The position numbers and the translations under genes were made by a program. The notes beneath the pieces were generated by a model. That model worked only from the letters and a program-made list of their open reading frames with translations. It searched no databases and was not told the DNA's origin. Below are positions 31,609 through 43,594 of a stretch of DNA of 64,000 nucleotides, in pieces (positions within the stretch are counted from its first letter, which is position 1; each line of letters begins with the position of its first letter). The DNA comes from Drosophila pseudoobscura (taxonomy: Eukaryota; Arthropoda; Insecta; Diptera; Drosophilidae): assembly GCF_009870125.1 (NCBI RefSeq), contig NC_046683.1, positions 17,183,001 through 17,247,000 on the forward strand, written 5' to 3'.

Positions 31609-33041
31609 GGTCCGATTCTGGGTGGGACTCTGCTGGAACGTAGACTTCTCGGTTTTGTTATAATGGACAAAAAAGTAAAAACAAACTTTAGTACATAGCA
31701 ATGTTTAATAAGTTTTTCGTTTCGGCTTTTGTTTTTCTCTATTTTGTTGGCAGTTGCTTTTTCTTCTTTTTGTTCACTTCCCAAGTGGTTCAAAGATCTT
31801 TAATTGCAGCAGTAATTCGCCTCCGAAGATAGGTTATGATCTCATCTACGGGGAATCCCGTAGTTCAGTGGGGAACAGTAAAAAAGACAATGTGTATCGT
31901 GGAATCTTTTCCCATCAAGTAATAAATCAAAACATAAACGAAAGGGAATTCCCAGAATTCATTCCATTATTGCGCTGCTTTTGTGATGATTTGGACTATA
32001 AATTAGGCTTCTAACTGATTGCCAAATGCTCTCTAATAACTAAACTAGAGAGAGACTAAATCAAATCAAATCAGAGCCAATTAAACGGATCCATAAAAGC
32101 GAAAATTGAAAGTATAAGCGAATCGCTATCAATAATACCGACGCATAAATACAGTGCTGTTACCCTTTCAATGATACTGAAGCGATTGCCAACACATCAG
32201 CCAGACATTAGACACTCTAAAAACACAGATAAAGATGCGAGATATCTGGTACTATATTGTACTATAGCACGTGCCTGTGGCTTCGGCTAGAACTCAATGG
32301 GAATCAGTTCTAGATGGTCTATATCCACTAGAGGGTTCTCGAGACTCGAGTCGATGGATGGTTAGTTTTATTAATTTGGAACAATTATAACTATAGTTAT
32401 CTTTAAACCATTCCATTCGAATCATGTTCGTGCTCCGTTCCGTGTGGAATTTGCACAGCGTTTTAATGTCATTCGATGCTATCTTTGGGAACCTGATATA
32501 TGAAAACTTTGCACCATTTCCCTTGAATCCTTTTCTGCAATAAAACACGTTCATTCCATAACGACTATCGATCCGTGAATCATTATGCACTCGTTCTATG
32601 TGAATCAGGAATCAGTAATTGATGGTAAAACAGTTACCAACTCAATTGTTGTTTTGCTTTGATATTTGCTTTGAGAAATGTGCGAAATGAAATAGTTACT
32701 CATTTCAATAGATGATTCATGTATGTACCATTGATAAGCGATATGGAATCTCTTTATTCTATTTTCATAGTATCGAAACAGAAGCCATCCATTGCGGTTC
32801 ATTCAACCCATATGCTCCATTCCAATAATGGAATAATCAAAAGCCGGTGAGAAATTACGACGGTGGTATCGGTGATTAGGACTTATGATATGATTTATAT
32901 TTTACTATAAAATGCCACGAGTCAGATTTCAATGGGATCTTATTTATGGCCTCGCCAGATACTGCCACCACAGCGAAAATGGCAATTCGTGTGTCATTCA
33001 AGTGTCGAAAGTGTCAGCATTCCTCGGCATCTCTGTTGCCA

Positions 33042-33069
33042 GGAATCGGGAATCGGGAATCGGGAATCG
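33042..33069. repeat. (GGAATCG)x4 tandem repeat
   Basis: Four perfect 7 bp units. Confidence 0.9.
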
Positions 33070-33539
33070 ATATGTGCATTTCAAGAATCATAAATAACGA
33101 CAGACTTATCGCAAACTGATTTGCTTTTTGGCTTCATATCATTAGAGAGCTCTTTTCCCAACCCACCATCCGATGAGAGCTCATTGAGATTACGTCCCGC
33201 ATGTCGTATACGCAATCTCTTAGTGGTCGACGTATGAGGCGCCCCTGACGTGCCAAAGTGCTCTGAGGAATGGTGCTGTAGAGCACAAGAGAATTCCAGG
33301 TACTCTCACTCTAGAGCTAGACAACGATTTGCTATTGTTGCTTGTGTTCTGCGCTTATCGGCAACTAAAGCCTTAAGTTTAAACAAAGTATAAATTGTTA
33401 ATTGTCGTGACCTAGGAAAAACGAGGTACCACGATTAGGGGGAAGCGTTTATTGGCATTTACGAAAGATCGTGGCAAAATCGAAAGCTAGAAGTAAGTAG
33501 AACCCTTATTCATTAGGGCACTTACATCGAATACACTTT

Positions 33540-33575
33540 ACATCGCTGCACAAAAATTTCCACTAAGCGAAAGGG
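33540..33575 (+). repeat. Dispersed motif, copy 6 (diverged)
   Basis: ACATCGCTGCACAAAAATTT followed by CCACTAAGCGAAAGGGG. An upstream ATTAGGGCACTTACATCG resembles the flank of copy 5. Confidence 0.55.
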
Positions 33576-35356
33576 GAATACCCAACGGGTGATTCGGCCA
33601 TGAAATCCTAAAGAGATATGTACATATATGTAGCACTACAATATTTCGAATTTGGGCTTTAGATGGTTGTTAGCCAAGTTATAGTTAACAGATTAATATT
33701 TTATCGTTGGTCTTCTTTTGGAGAAGATTAAATATACAAAAATGCATTATCAATGCAAAAGAAAAAAGTAAAAGAATGTAGATTGGAAATATTCGAATAT
33801 TATAGGAACAAAATACAACCAAATATTAATGATGGAATATTTTACTGCTTTTTTGTTATGGTAATCACGTGTGAACGTGATTCCACTGAAAACATGATTC
33901 TTAAACTCTGTATGGCTAGGTAGGGTATGGAAATACTGTGTTTAGTGGAAATTTCTTCTATTAGAAGTTTTTATTAGTAGTAGTACTCTAAAGTAAACTA
34001 ATGTGACTGGTCGTAAGTTTAGTTAATGATAGATAACGCCAGATAGGTAGATGAGCAGCCTTCAAGTACGTGGCTATATCCATCCCGCCGACTCTTAACC
34101 CAAGGCAGGCCTTTGGCAAAGTGCCTGAAGTTTATTTGTGGTCTCTGTATTTTCTTTCTGCTCTTTCTGTGCTTTTTATTTTTTTGTATTCATTTTTTTC
34201 ATTTTCAACTCAATTCAATGTCTTTAAGTGGAAAATTTTCCATGCCACGACAAGTTTCTTGACGTTGGTCGGTCAGTGGCAGTGGCATGGGGCATGATTA
34301 TAAGGGGGGTTCCCGTTCTCGAGGGTTCACTGCACCACAGAGGCACAACAAACAAATTTTAATTTTCCCCGGGTTTTGTTAAGTGTTGCCGGAAATCTGA
34401 GAGAGAGAGAACCTTGATTGGCTTTTATTGGCAAAGCTTTTGTATTGCCCCTCCAAACCCCATTCTCTGCCACTCTGTGGCACTGACGTATGCCAGATAG
34501 TAACGTACAATACACATATCTTTACAATGGATAGTATGCTCGGTTAGGTGTCTGGGGAAGCAGAGCTCTGACCTTGATCAAAAGCAAAGTGCATAAAAGT
34601 GTGAGAATTTCCATTCCTTTCCATCATTTGCATTTTTAATAACCGTTCTCTCAGGCGTAACTATGCAAAGGTCAGTGGCGCCGGCACTGCGGAAGGGGGT
34701 CATAAATCTTACATTATCTATTCATAATCGTCACTAAACGGACAGTGAAAAAATCCAACCCATAAATCCAAGACCCCGCTGTAAGATAAGAAATAAATAA
34801 AAATTTCCACATTATGGAATCGTAATTTTACGTTCAAACGGAAGTTAGATCTATTAATCGTAATCTTACTAGAGTACCGCATGCACTGGCTGCGATTCAA
34901 GAATCGCTTCGTTCGATCCGTAAGAATCAGCGATTCTGTTTTCTCATAACTTCGAATCGCTTGCCCAACACGAACTGAATGAATCCCGAAATTTTTACTG
35001 TGTCAGATCCGAATCGAGTCGGATATATTCTCGCTCACTTTCTACTTGATTTACTGGTAGAGAGAACGAAAAGGCAACACACAAAACTTGTTACCAATCT
35101 CCATGTGTGTACACGTAGTATGTGTCGAATCACTTCAGAAACGTGCTTACATTAATCCGCAGTGCTCGGACTCAGTTTTCAGAGATTCGAATCTGACTAA
35201 AGGCATGATTCAAATTGATCGAAAGCTGAATTTCTATCAATATTGTGGATTCATGCAGGGCTCTTTCTCGTAAATATACATATGTTCTGGCATTCCACTG
35301 GAACTTGGAATTGATTTGTTTACTTCGATTTTTCTGTACAGAAAAACTCACAAAAT

Positions 35357-35745
35357 GATAATCATAATATTTAATCATCTGGGAATCATCTTCTGTTCTT
35401 TGATAAATATTCTTTCTTTGCACAACTCTTTGTTACAGCTCTCTTGTGCGATTTATCCTTATAATTTTTGATTGTATATAAATTGTATAATTTTTAAGGG
35501 TATCAAAACGATTGGCCCTTCTTTGGTTTGTATTATTATTCATAGTCTGTTTGATACAAAGTTGTGATAATCATAATATTTAATCATCTGGGAATCATCT
35601 TCTGTTCTTTGATCAGTGTTCTTTCTTTGCACACTCCTTTGCTACAGCTCCCTTGAGCGATTTATTTAACATTTATAATTTTGAAGGGTATCAAAACGAT
35701 CGACCATTCTTGGGTTTGTATTATTATTCATATCGTTCATATTCA
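35357..35745. repeat. 209 bp tandem duplication, diverged
   Basis: The segment beginning GATAATCATAATATTTAATC at 35357 recurs at 35566. Both are followed by CATCTGGGAATCATCTTCTG, TTCTTTCTTTGCAC and GGGTATCAAAACGAT, with scattered substitutions and small indels. Confidence 0.8.
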
Positions 35746-36693
35746 ATTATTCATACGCATTCATGCTTGTTCATATATGCATATTTATGCAAATCGTATC
35801 CAAATACTCAGACGCCCTCTGCAACCCTCTGCACTCCCCCTCCATGTGGACGCCTCTGCTTGACATGTGCAACAGCTGTCATACAAACCAGCACACAGAC
35901 ACACACACACACACATACATCTAAAGCTGTTCTTGTTCTGACTGCACTGCTGCGATGCTGCTATTGCCAGCTGACTTTGCACTTGAATATATATTTTTTT
36001 GTCGTTGCAAAAGAAGTTTTAATTTGTGTTTTTGTAGCTGGTTTTGTTTGGCTTTGTGCTTGCCAAAACAAAGAAAAGAAGTTCAAATAAACCAAAAAAA
36101 AAAAAACAGAACTGATTTCTTTCAACCACTCCACTCTTCTCCCATACCCTTCGTAAGCCTCTCCCCTTCCAACAGCCTCCCCTTCCACCACTTGTTGCTG
36201 TTGTTTAATTTGGGTTTCACTTTTTCGTTTTTGCTTTGTCTTTCGCTTTCTTCTTCGCTTTGACTTTTGGTGGCAGAAGAGTATTATAGTTTGGAAGAGA
36301 TGTTTGAAATGCAGTATTTGTTGTTAAACAGCAACATTATATAAGCAATACCATATGGATGGCATTGGAAATCAGTTTGCCACATAATGTGAGAACCCGG
36401 CATACATAAAGCATTTAATATATTCATAAATATAGTCGATAAAAACTTTTCTTAAGAACTGTTTAACTCTAAAAAACTACTTTCCCAATGAATAAAATTC
36501 TTTGATATGGACTGATATAAAATTGTTCGATTTGTAAGGCTATACAAGCCAATCTATGCTCTTCTATCAGATAATTCCAGACAAAAATTCAAGCAAATTG
36601 ATTTGCTAGGGTATCCATAATTCGAATACCTGCTTATCTTGTTCTTAATTTTAACGGTTTCAATTATAACACTCTACACACCTCTGCATCCAT

Positions 36694-36745
36694 TTCGTTG
36701 TTGTTGTTGTTGTTGTTGTTGCTGCTGCTGGTGCTGCTGCTGTGC
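36694..36745. repeat. GTT/CTG trinucleotide tract
   Basis: (GTT)n passing into (GCT/GGT)n. Confidence 0.8.
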
Positions 36746-39700
36746 GTTTCTGTGTTGTTGTCAAAGAACTCGGTCAACGTACGAGACGAATGGTGTGTGG
36801 GGGGCGTGGGGTAATTTACAAAAACCCGAAAAAAATATATATGTATGTATGTGTAAAACAAGAAAACACCCAACAAAAATACACACGTTGAGCAATAAGA
36901 AATGCGTAATTTTGGCAAAGTTCTTTCTTAATTTAAATGATTTATTTTTAGAGCCTGCATTTGGTTTTGTTTTAATTTCTTATGCCGCTCGGCTGCGGCT
37001 CCTGTCGAACGGATGGGTTGGTGGATGCGGATGCGGTGCGTTCGTTCACCGTCAGCGTTCTGTGTGTGTTAATCGCTCCACGAAATTTTCAAGACTGACG
37101 GGCCAACGCCAACGACAACGACGACACCGATGGGGCCGGACCGGCCGTACGGTGCCGGGCCGGGCCGGGCCCAGGCCAGGCCGTATTTGCGGTGCGCTTG
37201 TATGGCACGGAGAGACAGGCAGACAGACGGACAAGCGGCGGCTGGTAGGTGGTTGGAGGAGAGGTGGGGTTGGGGCGGAGCGGAGCGGAGCAAAAACACG
37301 CCGCGCTCATCGCTGCGCGGGTGGCGTTCACCAACAACCAACCACCTCTCACACCCCCGCTTCATTATACCTTTTTTGTTATTTTTTTTTATTCTGGCAG
37401 AGATCTGCACTTCTCTGCTCTGCTTTTTGATCTGGCACTGTCTCTGTCTCTTGCCCCTGTCGCCCCCACTGTGTCGCCCTCTGCCACATTACAAAAGCAT
37501 TCCAAGTTTATTGCGGGATTGTGGCGTGGCGCTGCTGTGTGTCCCAACAGGTTGTCGATCAGCTGTTTGATGAGAAACCGTTCCATTGAACATCTCTTAG
37601 CACACACTCACACACACCCATCTACCACTTACTCACTCACTCCCTCAGACACTTTCTGGTTCTCTCTCTCCCCACTCGCCCAGACTTGGGTTTTGTTTGT
37701 GTTGTGTAAAGGAATGATTAATCGGAGCAATCATCATTCCGGCAGGTGGCGCTGCTAAAACGATTTTCAATTGTATGAGATTTTTTGAGATGCTAAAGGG
37801 ACACATTCATAGGTCTACAGTAAGGCCACACCTCATGTTTTATAGATCCCTTAGATAACCACAAATCCGATAGATACATATCTTCTATGATTTGTCTATA
37901 AAAGGATCTTAAAATTTCAAAAAGAAAGCGCAAAAAGCGCAAATGGTAGTTGTTAAAAATCCAATAAATACTTAGCGTTAAAGCTGTATAATGTAACGGT
38001 AGTAAGAACGAAACCAAAATGATGCTTAAATGACTGATTAATTTGCCACCACAAAGTGATAGAGTCGTACTCGTACTATAATTGAGCTGATAACCATAAA
38101 ATATGAACATTCTTTAGGCAAACCAAATTTGATTCGGAGAGCATCTCCCAGTCGACTCATTTCTATCAACGAGACCATCAGAGAAACAGTCTTAATGAAT
38201 CGTTTAACTTTTGTATGTTTTATTATTGATTGATTTAAATAAAAATAAAGTAAAGCCAAAGCAACAGCAAACAGCAAAAAGGCAGAGGCAAAGATACATA
38301 CGCGACGGACGCCTTGTCGGGCCGAGTACAAAGAATCTCTATAGAGGGACTCTTCTATACATAGCACTCATTCCACGGCTTTATATTGAGATACACACGC
38401 CAACTATTTGAAGACACGAACATTTAATTGGGAATGGGGATGATTATGATGCTGACCCTGGAGGTGCGGGCGGGGCTGTCCCTGACCTTGACAAGAGAAC
38501 AGAATATACATGGATAATACGTGGATACGAAAGTGTGTCTACATACATATATGTTATAACTCGCTTTGGTTCTGTGGAATCGAACATTGTACCGTGATTT
38601 TGCACGATTTGAATGATAGAAGACAATCATCTGGTGCGGCAAGGGGAATAATATTTATTTTCGGCAAACCACGGAATTCTGATTGCCCTTGCCAAGATCG
38701 CATTTTGGGTCAGGCAGCCAACGAGCCAGAACGTGAGTGGATCTACACACATATGTACGTATGTGAATATCTGCCTATCTATATCTTCGTCTATATCGTA
38801 CTTTTGTTCTCTCATTTTCGAGATCTTCATCATTCTGTCAAAACACAAATGAAATGAATGTGAATGTTGAATGAAGAAAATGTGTGTTGAGGAATTTTCA
38901 TTAAATGTCGTTGAACTGCTGCTAATGGATCTGATCCTCAATGAACTGCTATCATATTAAATTATGATCTCTTAAACATTTCTATCATTGGATTTGCCTT
39001 CTGGGGGCAGCATTCTATTTTCATTTCCATTTCAAATTTATATTGTTTTCGTTCTGTTTTCGTTTTTCTTATTAAGGAAACCACCCCACACACATTTCAT
39101 TTTGCTAATTATAGTGAACGCGTGGAAATTTTCCACTGTCACGAGACGAACATTTGATTTTATTAGATTTGCAAATATGAGAAGTTTGTTGTGTCATTAA
39201 AGTGCATCGATCTTCCAGGGAACCATAGGGAAGAGTCTATCCATAGGTTTATACAGATGGGAGACCTGTCGATGCTGATTATGGAGTATAAAACCCTCTG
39301 ACAGTACATAAACCAATCACAAAAATAATATATATGCATAAATGTAAGAATTTGTATGTATATATTTTACACAAATACATAGTATGTCATTTATTCTTAG
39401 GCAGATGCTGTGCCTTGTTAGCCTTATGTGCTTGTACTTCTACTCACGAGAACGTGAGACAGGACTCGGAACAGAGACGGCCTACGGCTTCTTCAGGTGT
39501 ACTCAGAAGAGAGAGAGAGGGTGCCGAAGTTTGGAACAGCAAAGGACTCTCCGTCTCTGACGGGTTACGACACTCCTCCATGGCCTGTTTCTTCTGAGCC
39601 TTGTCCTTCTCGGGATCCGCCCTCAAAAAGGCTGGGTCGTCAGAAGAAACCCATACATGAACATATAGCATATAGCAAATATCCCTATAGATCTCCCAAA

Positions 39701-41757
39701 AAAGAACACACCTTAAGGCACTTTACCACTAGTTTTCTCCCTTTATGAACAACACATAGATTATTGAGATGGCAAAGGGTCTTTTGGTGTTTGCTTATTT
39801 TTGGGAGTTGTTCGATTGATGTGAGAGTCTTTTTTTAGCAGTTGGAGAATACACAAATCTCTGATGGTTCTTTCGATGGAGACTTTCGCTTTCAAATAAG
39901 TCGGATAAATGTTATGTGGCCTGGAACCAACGTCTTGACTCGCCCAAAAACAGGTACATACTTAGATCATCTTCTTGGGCTTCTGTGTGTAGAGAGAGAT
40001 GTGTATCTTTTAGATACAAATATACTCGTACGAGCATGTCTGACATGCTTGGCTTCTGTTTAGATCATAGACGAGAGACCGACCGAAAAGAAAACTCGCA
40101 ATTAAAATGCTTTTTTCATATTTTCTTTTCTTTTTGTTGTAAATCTTATTCTCTAGATTATTGTTATTAAATGTCAAGCCCCCAAGCCCCCAAAGCCCCC
40201 CGCCGTCTGGGGCGTCTGGTCTGTCAATTGCCGTTGGCTGGTGGAACGTTAAACGTTTTTTAGTAATGCTCCAGTAAGTACAGTAAAACAACAGCATAAA
40301 GCCAGCAAACTGCTATTGTTTTTTTAGTATTGTCTTAGTAGTTGTAATTACCGGGGACAGTATGCTTCTTTGCCGTGCTGTGCTGTGCTTTACCTGATAT
40401 TTCTTTACCCTTACCGAGTGGGTATTACTGAAAAAGAAGCCTCCACCCAGACGGAAAATCCCTGAGAATCGATTTAAAAATTTCAAGCAATAGTTTTGTG
40501 AATTGGAAATTGTAAAAGGAAGTTGTTTTCAATAACATTTTACTATTAATATACAAATTATTTGTTCTAAATATATTTCAAGCTTAGAATAATATAAAAT
40601 AATAAACTAATATAAATATTTGTATATTTGGATTAAATATATAACCTACAAATTGAATATATGTATATATGTATTATATATTATATTTATTTTAAATTGT
40701 GTGTTTCTTTAAGTATTTCATATTTTTATTAAATAGATGGTAAAGCTCGGAACTGCCTAGGTCGCAAATTCAGTCTTTTAACGAAAATTATATCTGAAGA
40801 TATTTTAAGCAAACTGTCAGTATTTAAATTGCACAGATAGATACATTTAGATGTGGATATATGTAGATGCATCGGTTGACTATATAAACGATCAATAAAA
40901 ATCCATGCTAATTTAAGAAAAACTTTTGAAAGAAGGTCAATAGATCATCCAAAATAAATTTAAAACACATCTTAAATTTTTTTTATTATTTTGATTAATA
41001 ATAATTAAAACAAATAATAACAAACTATAAAATGTACTGTAATTATTAAAAATACTTTTATAACGGGCTGAACACATCTTACATCGTTTTGAAAGGGTAT
41101 CAAAGGCCTCGGTCCCAGAGATATTCTTCTTTTTCTGGTTTTTTTTTTAAATTTTATTGTATCTTAAACATTAAGCGGAGGGCGGGTCACTGCCTTAGGG
41201 GAAAGTGAACAACAAAATCAAAAAAAAGCAAAATAAAACAAAAAACAAAAAAGGGCCGCAAAATCAGATTTAATTGCAGAATGCGTAGAAAGTGAAAAAT
41301 GTGGGTTTTTGTTTGTGGTTTTGGTTTTTGGGCTCAGATTTTGTCACCATATCCAAAGTGGAAATCTTTAGCCCGTTCCAGTCCATTAAATTTATTCAAA
41401 GTACCTAAAATCATCCATAGGATGTAGCCCATCCTGTTAAGTTTTTCATCGTTTCGTACTTCCATTCCGATGGTCTGCCTAAAAGTTATGCATCTCCAAT
41501 GAACTCATTCTATCCAATAGATTCGCTTTCATTCCATTGGATTGCCAGTCGCACATTTTGTCATTTCATTCCCACGAATGTATGGAGTTTTACGTCCATT
41601 CCAAATAAATTCCATTCACTCCTCTGCAAACCCATTTGAATCACTTGATGATCATCTCTTGCATTTCTGTTAGAGCCCCCTCAACATATCCTCCATGTGG
41701 ACAGGGGATAGGGAACTGGGAGCGGGACTGGGACAAGTCCGACCTGTTGCTGGCTTC

Positions 41758-41800
41758 CAGCATCATCATCATCATCAGCATCATCATCATCATCAGCATC
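41758..41800. repeat. (CAT)n trinucleotide tract
   Basis: CATCATCATCATCATCAGCA repeated with interruptions. Confidence 0.85.
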
Positions 41801-42577
41801 CTGCCGCCGCCGGCCGCCCGACCGCCCAAAAAAGGCAGCACAGAGTTGTGTCGCCTAAGTGGGACACTCCGCCTGAGCCCCCTAAAGCCCCACGCCGCAT
41901 GCCACACGCTGACGCCGCCGCAGCCGCGGCAATCAAATGACCTGACCGAGTTCCACCCGGGCCGATCTGGCGCGATCTTCTGGGATCCACGCGTGTTACC
42001 ATGCGATTCATTCCCCCCTCACGACGCACTCAAGCTCAAGCTCAAGCTCAATCTCCAGCTTATATTTAGATACTAGTACTTACTCTTGGGCCAAGAGAAT
42101 AGGCCACCTTGGGACAAAATTTGCTGGAAGAATAGATTTAAAAATATAAGAGAGCATATTTACGAAAAAACTAGATGCAATTCTGGTACAATCTTTACGT
42201 TATTCATTTATTTATTAATTAACAATTATCTGCTAATTATGGAATTAGACAATAATAATATAGAATTAACGATACATACAGGAGAGAAAGAAAACAGTGT
42301 TACAAAATGTATAATTCCAAATGATGGTAAATATTAAGTGCAATCGTTTTAAGAGATACTTCCGTGAAAATGGTATGGCAAAAGGGAATTATAATTATGT
42401 CATAGAGCCCTAAATGCAGCCCTACATAAGGTACGGGTGCGGATAGGTAGTAACCGCAAAGTCAATCTAATACAATTTCCAAAAAAATCAATAATATAAA
42501 TGCATATTTAAATAAATCAACAAGGAAAACATTAACTTATTAGACTGATTTTGTTGGAGTCCTATAGTCCTATTTTT

Positions 42578-42750
42578 TGAAAATTTTATGAGTATTTTAT
42601 CCAGAATTAAATTTAAACTTCTTGACCTAATATATTCAATGACAATATTTATAGAAAATTCAAATTGAAAATTTTATGAGTATTTTATCCAGAATTAAAT
42701 TTAAACTTCTTGACCTAATATATTCAATGACAATATTTATAGAAAATTCA
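42578..42750. repeat. 88 bp perfect tandem duplication
   Basis: Copy 1 (42578-42665) and copy 2 (from 42666) are identical for at least 85 bp, starting TGAAAATTTTATGAGTATTT and diverging only after AGAAAATTCA. The perfect identity implies a recent event. Confidence 0.92.
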
Positions 42751-43594
42751 CATACTTTTCGCGAATCTTACAATGGCATAGTAAATCCCACTCCAACCCA
42801 TTTCTAAGTTGGCCAAAAGATTCCCATCGGATCATTATTACAGCTACAATGAAGAAAGTGTCTTCATAGAAAATCAAACTTCCACCGAAAGGTAATCCAC
42901 ACTTTTTCCAATCTTACAATAACTCCCATTCAAAAACTCATTCAAACCATTTACAAATTTTGCTAGAAATTTCGATAAGTTTTTGTGCCACTGTGCCTGT
43001 GACTGTGCCTGAGCCTGAGCCACTGTCGTTAGACAACTGTCATCTATGATTAGATCGGCAATTTGCAATGCTTCGATAACTGTCGCAAGGCCAGTTAAGC
43101 GGCATTAAGTGGCACTCCTTATGCTCCTCCCCCACGAGAACATTCGACAGGTCGTCTCCATTGAAGTAGACGGGAGGGAGGGAGGCGCGTCTGGTGTGCG
43201 CTATGGGAGTGGAAGTGTAGATGGAGATGGCAGCGGTGCCATCATCTTCACTGAAACGTTACGACGGGGCCAAAAGCCAAGCAGCCGAATCTTTTGGATG
43301 GGTGGTGGGGGGGAGGGTAAAAGAATGGCCATTGGAGGGGGCTTTCTCCGGTTGAGAGTAATCGGGACTGGGGCTGGAGCTGGGGCTGGGGCTGGGGCTG
43401 CCGGTTGAGTTGTTGTCGTCGTCGTCGTTGGCCGCCGGGTCGCTGTGGCTGGGCCTCCACCGCGTTGTTTCATTTATTAACCAGACTCGCAGCCAAACGG
43501 TCGCGCACGCCTCGAAGAGAACTCCGCTCTAAAGTAAAGAGTCGCGCGGTAAAGAGAGTGAGTGAGCGAGCGAGAGAGAGAGAGTGAGAGAGTG

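Larger units (their letters stand above)
31702..43594. other. 12 kb intergenic region without a supportable gene
   Basis: This is the head-to-head spacer between SLC36 copy 2 (minus) and the carboxypeptidase-like gene (plus). Composition is AT-rich with many microsatellites (33042-33069, 36694-36745, 41758-41800), a diverged 209 bp tandem duplication (35357-35745), an 88 bp perfect tandem duplication (42578-42750), a GC-rich island near 37120-37200 and one dispersed-motif copy (33540-33575). Short open frames are simple-sequence or AT-rich and show no coding signal. It is a candidate for regulatory DNA, 5' UTR exons and non-coding transcripts. Confidence 0.5.

Noticed and set aside
36639-37430. 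263-codon plus frame
   Set aside because: Starts with poly-Cys from (TGT/TGC)n and continues in simple GC-rich sequence; no coding signature.
39444-39748. Overlapping frames on both strands around 39.5 kb
   Set aside because: Slightly protein-like on the minus strand but no family, splice sites or promoter; not supported.
41636-42076. 146-codon plus frame
   Set aside because: Contains poly-Ile from (ATC)n; overlapping frames on both strands are equally open.
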